From assembly GCF_030758955.1 (NCBI RefSeq), contig NZ_CP132360.1, positions 2,159,678 through 2,193,440 on the forward strand: a DNA stretch of 33,763 bases, given 5' to 3'. Shown here piece by piece: positions 1 to 8,810 of the stretch. Positions within the stretch are counted from its first letter, which is position 1, and each line of letters starts with the position of its first letter. The position numbers and the translations under genes were made by a program. The stretch comes from Agrococcus beijingensis. GTDB taxonomy: Bacteria; Actinomycetota; Actinomycetes; Actinomycetales; Microbacteriaceae. The notes below the pieces were generated by a model, which had not been told where the DNA came from, did not search any database, and saw only the letters and a list, made by a program, of their open reading frames with translations.

Positions 1-13
1 CGGCGGGCAGCGG

Positions 14-76
14 CTTGCACTCGCATGGGCAGAGTGCCAGACTTGGGTACTGGCACTCCCTTCGTCGGAGTGCCAG
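14..76 (+). promoter_or_regulatory. Two tandem CIRCE operators (HrcA binding sites)
   Basis: Two inverted repeats with the CIRCE layout (9-bp arm, N9, 9-bp arm) stand in tandem: CTTGCACTC at 14-22 with GAGTGCCAG at 32-40, and CTGGCACTC at 50-58 with GAGTGCCAG at 68-76. The second is a perfect inverted repeat. The gap between the two operators is also 9 bp, so four half-sites run at an 18-bp period. CIRCE is the known binding site of the heat-shock repressor HrcA, so groEL is expected to be repressed by HrcA and induced by heat. Confidence 0.92.
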
Positions 77-81
77 TTTGA

Positions 82-1734
<1,653 letters not shown>

Positions 1735-1745
1735 TCCGCAGCAGT

Positions 1746-1779
1746 CGAAGGGCCCCAGCAGCGATGCTGGGGCCCTTCG
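1746..1779. terminator. Strong hairpin terminator between groEL and tetR (bidirectional)
   Basis: A perfect 15-bp stem (1746-1760 with 1765-1779) closes on a GCGA tetraloop. It stands between the convergent groEL and tetR genes and can serve both. There is no long T tract, as is common in high-GC actinobacteria. Confidence 0.88.
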
Positions 1780-1799
1780 CCGTGCGGTCAGCGGTGCGG

Positions 1800-2498
1800 T
1801 CACTCCGGCAGGACGGCTGCGGGGAGCGACCGCGCGAGCCAGGCCTGCGCTCGCTCGGCGCTCCAGCCGCGATCCTTCGTGAGGGAGAGGTACGTGCGCG
1901 GCGAGAACAGCACCGCCAGGACGTCGACGGCTGCGTCGAGGTCGAACGGATCAGGCATCGGATGCGCGGCCACGATGCGGGAGAGCATCGACCGGTAGAC
2001 GTCGATCCGCAAGCGCTCGAGCCGCTCGAAGAGCAGCGCAGCATCGGGATCCTGGCGAGCGGCCTCTCGCACCACCTCGTTGAGCGCGCTCGCGCGCTCC
2101 ATGATGGGCGCGGAGGCGAGGATGAAGGCCGTGAGGGCCTCCTGGGCCGTCGCGCCGCTGGGTGCGTCGCGGAACCACGGCGCCTCTTCCGGCTCGACGC
2201 CCTCCGGCCCGCTCATGACCGCGTGATCGACGAGCGCACCGAGCAGCTCGATCTTCGTGTGGAACACGAAGTGCACCGTCTGCACCGCGACGCCGGCGGC
2301 GCGCGCGATGGCGGCCATCGTCGTGCGCTGGTAGCCGTTCTCCGTGAACTCCCGATGGGCCGCCTCGAGGGTGCGGAGACGCGTCGCCGCCGCCCGCTCC
2401 TTGCGAGAGAGCCTTGGGACGGTCTCGTCGCCAGCGCCGCCCGCACCTCCGGCTGCGCTGCTCGATTCCGGTGGTTGCGGGGTCTTGACGGTCGCCAT
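1800..2498 (-). CDS. TetR-family transcriptional regulator
   Basis: Probable ligand-responsive repressor of 232 aa. After a disordered, Pro/Ser/Gly-rich leader of about 33 residues comes a TetR HTH domain: a TRLRTLEAAHREFTENGYQRTTMAAIARAAGVAVQTVHFVFHTK-like block in which the recognition helix is followed by F-x-x-K. The C-terminal ligand domain is not assignable. I chose the ATG at 2498, not 2510, because TATGCT (minus strand, 2506-2511) lies 7 bases before it, giving a leaderless transcript. A palindromic operator at 2523-2543 covers the promoter and the divergent gene at 2597, so autoregulation and control of that gene are likely. Ligand unknown. Confidence 0.9.
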   Translation of the reverse strand: MATVKTPQPPESSSAAGGAGGAGDETVPRLSRKERAAATRLRTLEAAHREFTENGYQRTTMAAIARAAGVAVQTVHFVFHTKIELLGALVDHAVMSGPEGVEPEEAPWFRDAPSGATAQEALTAFILASAPIMERASALNEVVREAARQDPDAALLFERLERLRIDVYRSMLSRIVAAHPMPDPFDLDAAVDVLAVLFSPRTYLSLTKDRGWSAERAQAWLARSLPAAVLPE

Positions 2499-2505
2499 GC
2501 ACGCG

Positions 2506-2560
2506 AGCATACTGCAGACGCTCGCTAGTGAATCTCACTAGCGAAATTGGCTAATGAATC
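2506..2560. promoter_or_regulatory. tetR promoter and TetR-type operator
   Basis: A perfect inverted repeat, CGCTAGTGA-ATC-TCACTAGCG (2523-2543), lies between two divergent genes. A third half-site, GGCTAATGAATC at 2549-2560, repeats 2523-2534 with 10 of 12 matches at a 26-bp offset. The minus-strand -10 box TATGCT is at 2506-2511. Palindromes of this size in such a place are typical TetR operators; binding itself is inferred. Confidence 0.75.
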
Positions 2561-2596
2561 GCCGACGATCGATCGCCGGCGGGAGAGCAGGCGACC

Positions 2597-2911
2597 ATGT
2601 ACGCAGTCCTGGGCATCTGGACGGTGCCCGGCACGCGGGCGGAGCGAGTCGAATCGATCGAGACCCACGTCGTGCCGTTCGTGCGCACGGTGCACGGCTT
2701 CCATGACGCGCGATACGCCTTCGATACGGATTCGGATCGCGCCTACACCTATGTCGCGTTCGACACGGAGGCGGACGCGCGCCGGTTCATCGACCTCGTC
2801 GCCACGGAGCGCAGGCCCGTGCAGCAGGCGCACGGTGTGCAGCTCGACCAGGAGTTCGTGCTGCTCGACATCCTCCTCGAGGTCGCTGCAGAGCCCGCAG
2901 CGGCGGCCTGA
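2597..2911 (+). CDS. Small protein, probable dimeric alpha/beta-barrel fold
   Basis: A 104-aa soluble protein of unknown function. It begins MYAVLGIWTV, and its pattern of short strands and two amphipathic helices (EHVVPFVRTVHGF-like helix, YTYVAFDTEADARRFIDLVA) recalls the ferredoxin-like dimeric alpha/beta-barrel proteins (antibiotic-biosynthesis-monooxygenase or stress-barrel relatives), but no catalytic motif is recognised. It is transcribed divergently from the TetR gene across a palindromic operator, so it is the likely target of that regulator. The ribosome site is weak (GGGAG about 12 bases before the ATG). The tail is Ala/Glu-rich. Existence is fairly certain; the fold is a guess. 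Confidence 0.75.
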   Translation: MYAVLGIWTVPGTRAERVESIETHVVPFVRTVHGFHDARYAFDTDSDRAYTYVAFDTEADARRFIDLVATERRPVQQAHGVQLDQEFVLLDILLEVAAEPAAAA

Positions 2912-2933
2912 CCGCGGCAGGGCTCTGCGCGCA

Positions 2934-2978
2934 CACGGCCCGATCCGGCCGGCCCCGACAGGGCCGGACCGGGCCGTG
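2934..2978. terminator. Bidirectional hairpin terminator
   Basis: CACGGCCCG at 2934-2942 pairs with CGGGCCGTG at 2970-2978. After one mismatch, 2944-2950 pairs with 2962-2968. The roughly 16-bp stem sits between the convergent genes ending at 2911 and 2993 and lacks a T tract. Confidence 0.8.
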
Positions 2979-2992
2979 CACGCCGCGACCGC

Positions 2993-3283
2993 TCAGCCCG
3001 CGAAGAGGCGCGTGTTGCCCTGCTCGACGTCGGCGTACTGGCGGCCGGCCGCGGCGAGCGCCTCGTTGATGCTGGTCAGCGACTCCTCGACCCGCATCTG
3101 CGTGGCCCGCCACTCCTGCAGCACGCCCTGGAAGGCCACAGAGGCCTGGCCCGTCCAGGAGTCCTGCAGCGCCTGCAGCTGCGCGTGCATGGCCGCGGCG
3201 TCGGACTGCAGACGCGATGCGGTGGCCCGCACCGCCACGTGCGCCCCGTGGATGGCGTCGGCGTCGACGACGTACCTGCTCAT
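2993..3283 (-). CDS. WXG100-family (ESAT-6-like) protein
   Basis: A 96-aa helical-hairpin protein of the WXG100 family, whose members are secreted as dimers by type VII (ESX) systems. The turn motif W-T-G is at residues 43-45, between two amphipathic helices, and the C-terminal Y-x-x-x-E secretion signature is at residues 83-87 (YADVE). The ATG at 3283 (MSRYVV) has GAGGGG just upstream and gives the usual family length; an upstream in-frame ATG would add 14 atypical residues. No ESX core gene (EccC ATPase, second Esx) or LXG toxin is nearby, so partner and secretion route are unknown. It may share a transcript with the kinase gene 62 bases upstream. Confidence 0.88.
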   Translation of the reverse strand: MSRYVVDADAIHGAHVAVRATASRLQSDAAAMHAQLQALQDSWTGQASVAFQGVLQEWRATQMRVEESLTSINEALAAAGRQYADVEQGNTRLFAG

Positions 3284-3345
3284 GATCCCCTCGATCCCGC
3301 GCGGAGCATCCGCGCTCGAGGGCACACGGTAGACGGATGCGTCGG

Positions 3346-4947
3346 CTACCCGAGGCGGCGGGCGGCGGCCTGTGGATCGCTGCCGGTGTGCACGTCTGGC
3401 CGCAGCCGCTGGCTGAGCTGCATGACGGCCTCGTCGGAGGCGAGCGGGATGGCGATGCGGAAGGTCGCGCCGCCGCCGGGCGTCTCCACCACGTCGATGC
3501 GGCCATTGTGCGCGCGCACGATGCCACGCACGATCGCGAGCCCCAGCCCGGAGCCGCCCGTCTCGCGGGCGCGCGACGAGTCGGCGCGGAAGAAGCGCTC
3601 GAAGATGCGCTCGCGCTGCTCGGCGGGCACGCCGGGGCCGTGGTCGATGACCATCACGATCGCCTCGCGGCGGCGCAGCGAGACGCCGACGCCGAGGTCG
3701 ATCGCGGTGTCGTCGGGCGTGTAGCGCAGGGCGTTGCCGATCAGGTTGGAGATCACCTGGCGCAGCGTGTGCTCGTCGCCCAGCACGATCGCGGGCGGCG
3801 CCAGCGGCGGCGGCGCGAAGAGCTCGGTGGGGAGCGTCTCGTCGGTGGCGCCGGCGACGGGACCCATCGCATCCGCATCGACCGGGAGCACGCGCACCTC
3901 GCGCTCGAGCGCGCCCGCGCGCGTGTCGGAGGCGGCGTCGTTGACGAGCGGCACGAGGTCGAGCGGCTGCACGTCGAGCGGCCGGCGCTCGTCGAGGCGG
4001 GCGAGCTGCAGCAGGTCCTCGACGAGGCGGGCCATGCGCTTCGCCTCGCCCTCGATGCGCTCCATGGCGTTCGCGACGTCCTCAGGGCGCGAGAGGGCGC
4101 CCATCCGGTAGAGCTCGGCGTAGCCGCGCACCGACACGAGCGGGGTGCGCAGCTCGTGGCTCGCGTCGCCGACGAACTGGCGCATCTGCGCCACCGACTC
4201 GTCGCGCTGCTCGATGGCGGCCTCGATGCGGCCGAGCATGGCGTTCAGCGACTGCTGCAGCGAGCCGACCTCGGTGCGCGGGTGCTCGCCGGTGAGGCGC
4301 GCGTCGTAGTCGCCGTCGGCGAACCGCTGCGCCTGCTTGGCCACGCCCCGCAGGCCGCGCAGCGCCGCTCCCGCGAGGATTCGCGTGAGCGCCGCACCGA
4401 GCACCACGGCGAGCAGCGAGAACCCCGTGAACACGATGGTGAACGAGGTCGTGCCCGACTCCACCTGCTCGAGGTCGATGGCGACGATCGAGATCAGCAC
4501 CTCGCCGGTGGTCTCGACGGTCGAGGGGGCGATCAGCATGCGCCACTCGGTCGCGCGGTCGACCGACACGGCGGTGAACGCCGAGTCCTGGCCGGGCAGC
4601 GACGCGATCGAGAGATCGGTCAGGTCGGGGTTGCCGGGGTTCGGCAGCTTGTTGTCGCAGAGCACCTCGCCCGACGCATCCGCGACGCCCAGGTAGTAGG
4701 TGTTGGGCATGCGCTGCGCGAGGTCGCACTGCTCGGGCGACTCCGACTGCGCGATGGGCTCGCTCGTGAACGCGCCCATCGCCTGGTCGAGCTCGCGGTC
4801 GACCTCGGCGACCTGCGCGTCCCGGATGATGCTGAGGGTGCCGATGCCGGCCAGGGCGAGGCCGAAGGTCATCACGACGACGGTGAGTGCGCTGATGCGC
4901 CCGGCCAGCGACATGCGGCCGAGCAGGCGGGTCAGCCGCGTCGCCAC
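3346..4947 (-). CDS. Two-component sensor histidine kinase (HAMP, HisKA, HATPase_c)
   Basis: Membrane sensor of 533 aa, partner of the adjacent response regulator. Transmembrane segment 1 is at about residues 18-41, an extracytoplasmic sensor region with three Cys spans 42-165, and transmembrane segment 2 is at about 170-192, followed by a HAMP linker to about 245. The phospho-acceptor is His264 in ASHELRTPLVSVRGY. The ATP lid follows: N box (RQVISNLIGNALRYTPD), G1 (DHGPGVP) and G2 (SGLGLAIVRGIVRAHNG). The start is a GTG that directly abuts the regulator's TAG, so translation is coupled; an internal ATG at residue 12 is the alternative. Closest named relatives by look are mycobacterial TrcS/PhoR kinases. 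Signal unknown. Confidence 0.94.
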   Translation of the reverse strand: MATRLTRLLGRMSLAGRISALTVVVMTFGLALAGIGTLSIIRDAQVAEVDRELDQAMGAFTSEPIAQSESPEQCDLAQRMPNTYYLGVADASGEVLCDNKLPNPGNPDLTDLSIASLPGQDSAFTAVSVDRATEWRMLIAPSTVETTGEVLISIVAIDLEQVESGTTSFTIVFTGFSLLAVVLGAALTRILAGAALRGLRGVAKQAQRFADGDYDARLTGEHPRTEVGSLQQSLNAMLGRIEAAIEQRDESVAQMRQFVGDASHELRTPLVSVRGYAELYRMGALSRPEDVANAMERIEGEAKRMARLVEDLLQLARLDERRPLDVQPLDLVPLVNDAASDTRAGALEREVRVLPVDADAMGPVAGATDETLPTELFAPPPLAPPAIVLGDEHTLRQVISNLIGNALRYTPDDTAIDLGVGVSLRRREAIVMVIDHGPGVPAEQRERIFERFFRADSSRARETGGSGLGLAIVRGIVRAHNGRIDVVETPGGGATFRIAIPLASDEAVMQLSQRLRPDVHTGSDPQAAARRLG

Positions 4948-5643
4948 CTACGCCTTCGGCGACTTCAGCATGTACCCGAAGCCGCGCTTGGTGACGATCA
5001 TCGGCTCGCTCTCGCCGTCGTCGATCTTGCGCCGCAGGTACGAGATGTATGACTCGACGATGCCGACGTCGCCGTTGAAGTCGTACTCCCAGACGTGGTC
5101 GAGGATCTGCGCCTTCGACAGCACCCGGTTGGCGTTCAGCATCAGGTAGCGCAGCAGCTTGAACTCGGTGGGGGAGAGCTCGATCTCGGTGCCCCGCACG
5201 GTCACCTCGTGCGTGTCCTGATCCATCGCGAGGTCGCCGACGTGCAGCGTCGAGTCGTCGGTCTCGGCCATCGTGCGGCGCAGGATCGCCTTGATGCGGG
5301 CGATGATCTCGTCGAGCGAGAAGGGCTTCGTGACGTAGTCGTCGCCGCCCACGGTGAGGCCGTTGATCTTGTCCTCGGTGTCGTCCTTCGCGGTGAGGAA
5401 CAGGATCGGGGAGGTGAAGCCGGATGCGCGGAGGCGCTTGGTCACGCCGAAGCCGTTGATGTCGGGGAGCATGACGTCGAGCAGGATCAGGTCGGGCTCG
5501 TCCTCGAGGACGGCGGAGATGGCCGCCGCGCCCGCGCCGACGGCGCGGACGTCGAATCCGGCGAAGCGGAGGCTCGTGGACAGCAGGTCTCGGATGTGCG
5601 GCTCGTCGTCGACGACGAGGATCTTGGCGTTGGGCTCGGTCAT
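4948..5643 (-). CDS. OmpR-family response regulator (PhoP/TrcR-like)
   Basis: DNA-binding response regulator, 231 aa. The receiver domain has the acidic pair D12-D13, phospho-acceptor Asp56 (LILLDVMLP), Thr84 and Lys106 (VTKPFS). A winged-helix Trans_reg_C domain fills residues about 135-230 (LSPTEFKLLRYLMLNANRV and the VTKRGFGYML wing). The sequence resembles mycobacterial TrcR/PhoP, but true orthology cannot be settled by eye. The ATG at 5643 was chosen because the product begins MTEPNAKILVVDDE as in the family; the longer upstream reading is low-complexity. It is the first gene of a two-gene operon with the kinase and lies 49 bp after the XPB helicase gene on the same strand. Confidence 0.95.
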   Translation of the reverse strand: MTEPNAKILVVDDEPHIRDLLSTSLRFAGFDVRAVGAGAAAISAVLEDEPDLILLDVMLPDINGFGVTKRLRASGFTSPILFLTAKDDTEDKINGLTVGGDDYVTKPFSLDEIIARIKAILRRTMAETDDSTLHVGDLAMDQDTHEVTVRGTEIELSPTEFKLLRYLMLNANRVLSKAQILDHVWEYDFNGDVGIVESYISYLRRKIDDGESEPMIVTKRGFGYMLKSPKA

Positions 5644-5692
5644 GCTTCCAGTCTCTGACTGTCTGCTGATCGTTGCCTGGACGTCACGTGGA

Positions 5693-7345
5693 TCAGACCG
5701 TCGCTCGGTCGCCGACGCCGAGGTCGTGCTCGTCGAGGATCGTGTAGGCGTAGCCCTGCTCGGCGAGGAACCGCTGGCGGCCGAGCGCGAACTCCTGGTC
5801 GACGGTGTCGCGCGCGACGATCGTGTAGAAGCTCGCGGTGCGGCCGCCCTTCGGGCGCAGCAGGCGGCCGAGTCGCTGTGCCTCCTCCTGCCGGGATCCG
5901 AACGAGCCGGAGACCTGGACGGCGAGGGAGGCATCCGGCAGGTCGACCGAGAAGTTCGCCACCTTCGACACCACCAGCACGCGCTCCTCGCCGGTGCGGA
6001 AGGCCTGGAAGAGCTCCTCGCGCATCGAGACCGGCGTCTCGCCGGTGATGAGCGGCGCGCCGAGCGCGGCGGAGAGCTCGTCGAGCTGGTCGAGGTACTG
6101 GCCGATCACGAGCGTCGGCTCGGTCGGGTGCATGTCGAGCACGCGGCGGACGGTGTCGATCTTGCGCGGGCTCGAGGCGGCGATGCGGTAGCGGTCGCGG
6201 TCGCTCGAGGCGGCGTACTCGAGCCGCTCGTCCTCGTCGAGGTCGATGCGCACCTCGTAGCACTCGGCAGGCGCGATGAAGCCCTGCGCCTCGATCTCCT
6301 TCCAGGGGGCGTCGAAGCGCTTGGGGCCGATGAGGCTGAAGACGTCGGACTCGCGGCCGTCCTCGCGCACGAGGGTGGCGGTGAGGCCCAGGCGGCGGCG
6401 CGCCTGCAGGTCGGCGGTCAGCTTGAAGACCGGCGCGGGCAGCAGGTGCACCTCGTCGTAGACGATGAGGCCCCAGTCGAGCGCGTCGAGCACGCCCAGG
6501 TGCGCGTACTCGCCGCCGCGCTTGACGGTGAGGATCTGGTAGGTCGCGATCGTGACCGGCTTGATCTCCTTGCTGGCGCCGGAGTACTCGCCGATGTCCT
6601 CAGCGGTGAGGCTCGTGCGGGCGAGCAGCTCGCTGCGCCACTGGCGCGCAGAGACGGTGTTCGTCACCAGGATCAGCGTGGTCGTGTCGGTGGCGGCCAT
6701 GGCCGCGGCGCCCACGATCGTCTTGCCGGCGCCGCAGGGGAGCACGACGACGCCCGAGCCGGCGTCGGCGAAGTGGTCGACCGCATCCTGCTGGTACGGC
6801 CGCATGCTCCAGCCGTCCTCGACCAGGTCGATCTCGTGCGGCGTGCCGGGGGTGTAGCCGGCGAGGTCCTCGGCGGGCCAGCCGAGCTTCACGAGCTCCT
6901 GCTTGAGCTCGCCGCGCGCCCAGTCGACGACGCGGATGCCGCCCTCGGCGGGGCCGGCGAGCAGCGGGGCGATCTTCTTCGAGCGCCGCACCTCCTCGAG
7001 CACCGGGCGGTCGTCGCTGCGCAGCACGAGGCCCTCGTCGTCGCGCTCGATGACCAGCCGGCCGTAGCGGCTGATGGTCTCGCGGATGTCCTGCGAGACC
7101 CCGGCGGGCACCGGGAACTTCGCGTAGCGGTCGAGGGTGCCGACGATCTCGTCGGCCGTGTGGCCGGCGGCGCGGGCGTTCCACAGCCCCAGCCGCGTCA
7201 CGCGGTAGGTGTGGATGTGCTCGGGGGCGCGCTCGAGCTCGGCGAAGACCTGCAGCGCCTGACGGGCGGAGGTGGCGTCGGGGTGGGCGACCTCGAGCAG
7301 CACCGTCCGGTCGGACTGCACGATGAGAGGGCCTGGGAGTGTCAC
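5693..7345 (-). CDS. XPB/Ssl2-type 3'-5' DNA helicase
   Basis: Superfamily 2 helicase of 550 aa, the bacterial counterpart of eukaryotic XPB (ERCC3), thought to act in DNA repair. The N-terminal 180 residues form the XPB damage-recognition-like region. Then come Walker A (PCGAGKT, about 203-209), the DEVH box (297-300), motif III LTAT followed by the XPB-specific R-E-D triplet (about 321-329), and motif VI QRLGRLLRP in the second RecA domain. The GTG at 7345 gives MTLPGPLIVQSDRTVLLEV, matching relatives; an ATG at 7405 is less likely. TAGGCT lies 8 bases upstream, hinting at a leaderless transcript. Its usual neighbour, a helicase-associated protein, is found 5 kb away (12748-14409). Confidence 0.93.
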   Translation of the reverse strand: MTLPGPLIVQSDRTVLLEVAHPDATSARQALQVFAELERAPEHIHTYRVTRLGLWNARAAGHTADEIVGTLDRYAKFPVPAGVSQDIRETISRYGRLVIERDDEGLVLRSDDRPVLEEVRRSKKIAPLLAGPAEGGIRVVDWARGELKQELVKLGWPAEDLAGYTPGTPHEIDLVEDGWSMRPYQQDAVDHFADAGSGVVVLPCGAGKTIVGAAAMAATDTTTLILVTNTVSARQWRSELLARTSLTAEDIGEYSGASKEIKPVTIATYQILTVKRGGEYAHLGVLDALDWGLIVYDEVHLLPAPVFKLTADLQARRRLGLTATLVREDGRESDVFSLIGPKRFDAPWKEIEAQGFIAPAECYEVRIDLDEDERLEYAASSDRDRYRIAASSPRKIDTVRRVLDMHPTEPTLVIGQYLDQLDELSAALGAPLITGETPVSMREELFQAFRTGEERVLVVSKVANFSVDLPDASLAVQVSGSFGSRQEEAQRLGRLLRPKGGRTASFYTIVARDTVDQEFALGRQRFLAEQGYAYTILDEHDLGVGDRATV

Positions 7346-7404
7346 AGCCTTCGAGCCTACTCCTCGCCCTTCGTGGATGCGGCGAGCAGGCCGGTTCCCT
7401 CCCA

Positions 7405-7437
7405 TTGCGACTCATCGCCACAATGCGATACCATCGC
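7405..7437 (+). promoter_or_regulatory. arsR promoter and candidate operator (leaderless)
   Basis: TTGCGA (7405-7410) and TACCAT (7429-7434), spaced 18 bp, place the transcript start on the ATG at 7441. The inverted repeats ATCGC-N6-GCGAT (7414-7429) and GCGAT-ACC-ATCGC (7425-7437) overlap the promoter and are plausible sites for self-repression by the ArsR protein. Confidence 0.65.
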
Positions 7438-7440
7438 TCT

Positions 7441-7842
7441 ATGGCGATGAAAGAGGCGGTGCACATCGACCGCGACGCGACCGCGGCGTTCGCGCACCTG
7501 TTCCAAGCGCTCGCCGACGGGTCCAGGCTGACCGTGCTGCAGCACCTCGCCTCGGGCGAGCACCGGGTGCGCGACCTGGTCGACCACCTGGGCCTCGCCC
7601 AGTCGACCGTGAGCAAGCACGTCGCCTTCCTGCTGGAGTGCGGGCTCATCGATGCGCGCGTCGAGGGCCGGGCGACCTGGTACGTGCTCGCGCGGCCGGC
7701 GCTGCTCGCGGCGCTCATCACCGCGGCCGGGCAGCTGCTCGACGCCGCCGGCGAGCAGCACGTGCTGCACGCCCATCTGACGGATGCCGCGCGCAGCGGT
7801 GGCGCGACGGAAGAGGAGGGCATCCATGGGAGCCGGACATGA
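7441..7842 (+). CDS. ArsR/SmtB-family metal-sensing repressor
   Basis: Winged-helix repressor of 133 aa, probably releasing DNA when it binds Zn(II), Co(II) or Ni(II). The ArsR fold is clear: FQALADGSRLTVLQHLASGEHRV, then the recognition helix LGLAQSTVSKHVAFLLECGLI, then the wing RVEGRATWYVL. His residues near the C-terminus (EQHVLHAHL) could form an alpha5-type metal site as in CzrA/NmtR. The only clear Cys is in ECGL, so a Cys-based arsenic or cadmium site is not evident. The ATG at 7441 coincides with the predicted transcription start. The gene overlaps the downstream CDF efflux gene by 17 bp, so it most likely represses that exporter and itself. Confidence 0.92.
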   Translation: MAMKEAVHIDRDATAAFAHLFQALADGSRLTVLQHLASGEHRVRDLVDHLGLAQSTVSKHVAFLLECGLIDARVEGRATWYVLARPALLAALITAAGQLLDAAGEQHVLHAHLTDAARSGGATEEEGIHGSRT

Positions 7843-8767
7843 TCACGGATCAGCAGGAGGCGACGGTGCAGTGACGGGCGACTTCCGCGTCCGGCTCGGC
7901 ATCGCGTTCGGGCTGACGGCGACGATGGTGGTCGCTCAAGCCGTCGGGTCGGTGCTCACCGGCAGTCTCGCGCTGCTCACCGACACGGCGCACGCGCTCG
8001 CGGACGCCTCCGGGCTGCTCGTCGCGCTCATCGCCGCAACGCTCATGCGGCGGCCATCGACTCCCAAGCGGACCTGGGGCTTCCGCCGCATCGAGGTGAT
8101 CGCGGCGCTGGGGCAGGCGACGCTGCTGCTCGGCGTCGGCGTCTACGCGGCGATCGAGGGCATCCGTCGGCTCTTCGAGCCGCCCGACATCCCCGCCTCG
8201 GAGCTCGTGGTGTTCGGCATCATCGGCCTCGTGATGAACATCATCGCCATCGTCATCCTCTCGTCGAGCCGGGGCGCCAACTTCAACATGCGAGCCGCGT
8301 TCCTCGAGGTGCTGAACGACGCGCTCGGCTCGCTCGGCGTGATCGTCGCCGCGATCGTGATCTCGACCACCGGCTTCCAGCAGGCCGACGCCATCGCCGG
8401 ACTCTTCATCGCGGCGCTCATCGCGCCCCGGGCGTTCATGCTGATGAAGGAGACCACCGCGGTGCTCATGGAGTTCACGCCGAGCGGCCTCGACCTCGAC
8501 GAGGTCCGCCGTCACATCCTGGAGCTCGAGCACGTCGAGGATGTCCACGACCTGCACGCCTCGACGGTGGCCACGGGACTCCCCACGATCAGTGCGCACG
8601 TGGTGGTCGACGACGGGTGCTTCTCCGACGGGCATGCTGCGGCAGTGCTCGAGGACATCCAGCGCTGCGTCGAAGAGGACTTCAGCGTGGCGGTGCATCA
8701 TTCCACCTTCCAGATCGAGACCGCGGGGATCAGCGAACGCGAAGCCGCAGGAGTTCGGCACCCCTGA
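7826..8767 (+). CDS. CDF-family cation efflux transporter (CzcD/ZitB-like)
   Basis: Proton-coupled divalent metal exporter, 313 aa, about six transmembrane helices plus a C-terminal cytoplasmic metallochaperone-like domain (from about residue 225; LEHVEDVHDLHA). A short HDHG stretch sits at the N-terminus. The transport site is unusual: TM2 has the standard H56-x3-D60 (TDTAHALAD), but in TM5 the usual H-x3-D is E161-x3-D165 (EVLNDALGS). Similar E/D versions may be common in actinobacteria, and the metal could be Zn, Co or another ion. The ATG at 7826 has GGAGGG upstream and lies within the end of the ArsR gene, so the two are co-translated and metal-induced. Confidence 0.93.
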   Translation: MGAGHDHGSAGGDGAVTGDFRVRLGIAFGLTATMVVAQAVGSVLTGSLALLTDTAHALADASGLLVALIAATLMRRPSTPKRTWGFRRIEVIAALGQATLLLGVGVYAAIEGIRRLFEPPDIPASELVVFGIIGLVMNIIAIVILSSSRGANFNMRAAFLEVLNDALGSLGVIVAAIVISTTGFQQADAIAGLFIAALIAPRAFMLMKETTAVLMEFTPSGLDLDEVRRHILELEHVEDVHDLHASTVATGLPTISAHVVVDDGCFSDGHAAAVLEDIQRCVEEDFSVAVHHSTFQIETAGISEREAAGVRHP

Positions 8768-8775
8768 CGCGAAGG

Positions 8776-8804
8776 TTTCGGTGCACCGAAATCCCGGCTA
8801 CGCT
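8776..8804 (+). promoter_or_regulatory. mntH promoter with palindromic operator (MntR/DtxR type)
   Basis: A perfect 16-bp palindrome, TTTCGGTGCACCGAAA (8776-8791), covers the -35 position (TTTCGG, 8776-8781). With a 17-bp spacer, the -10 box TACGCT (8799-8804) places the transcript start on the mntH ATG at 8811. The site resembles operators of manganese-responsive DtxR-family repressors, so repression by metal-loaded MntR is the natural inference. It does not match the 19-bp IdeR/DtxR iron box. Confidence 0.75.
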
Positions 8805-8810
8805 CGCGTC

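Noticed and set aside
3337..5052. A 571-codon open frame on the plus strand opposite the kinase and regulator genes
   Set aside because: It is antisense to clearly assigned genes and rich in Ala/Arg/Glu/His from the GC bias; the conserved motifs lie on the minus strand.
5354..7450. A 698-codon plus-strand frame opposite the XPB helicase
   Set aside because: A GC-bias shadow of the helicase with no recognisable domain and no ribosome site.
8776..8791. Classical DtxR/IdeR iron box before mntH
   Set aside because: The palindrome is 16 bp and lacks the TTAGGTTAG-type half-sites; it fits a manganese-type site better.
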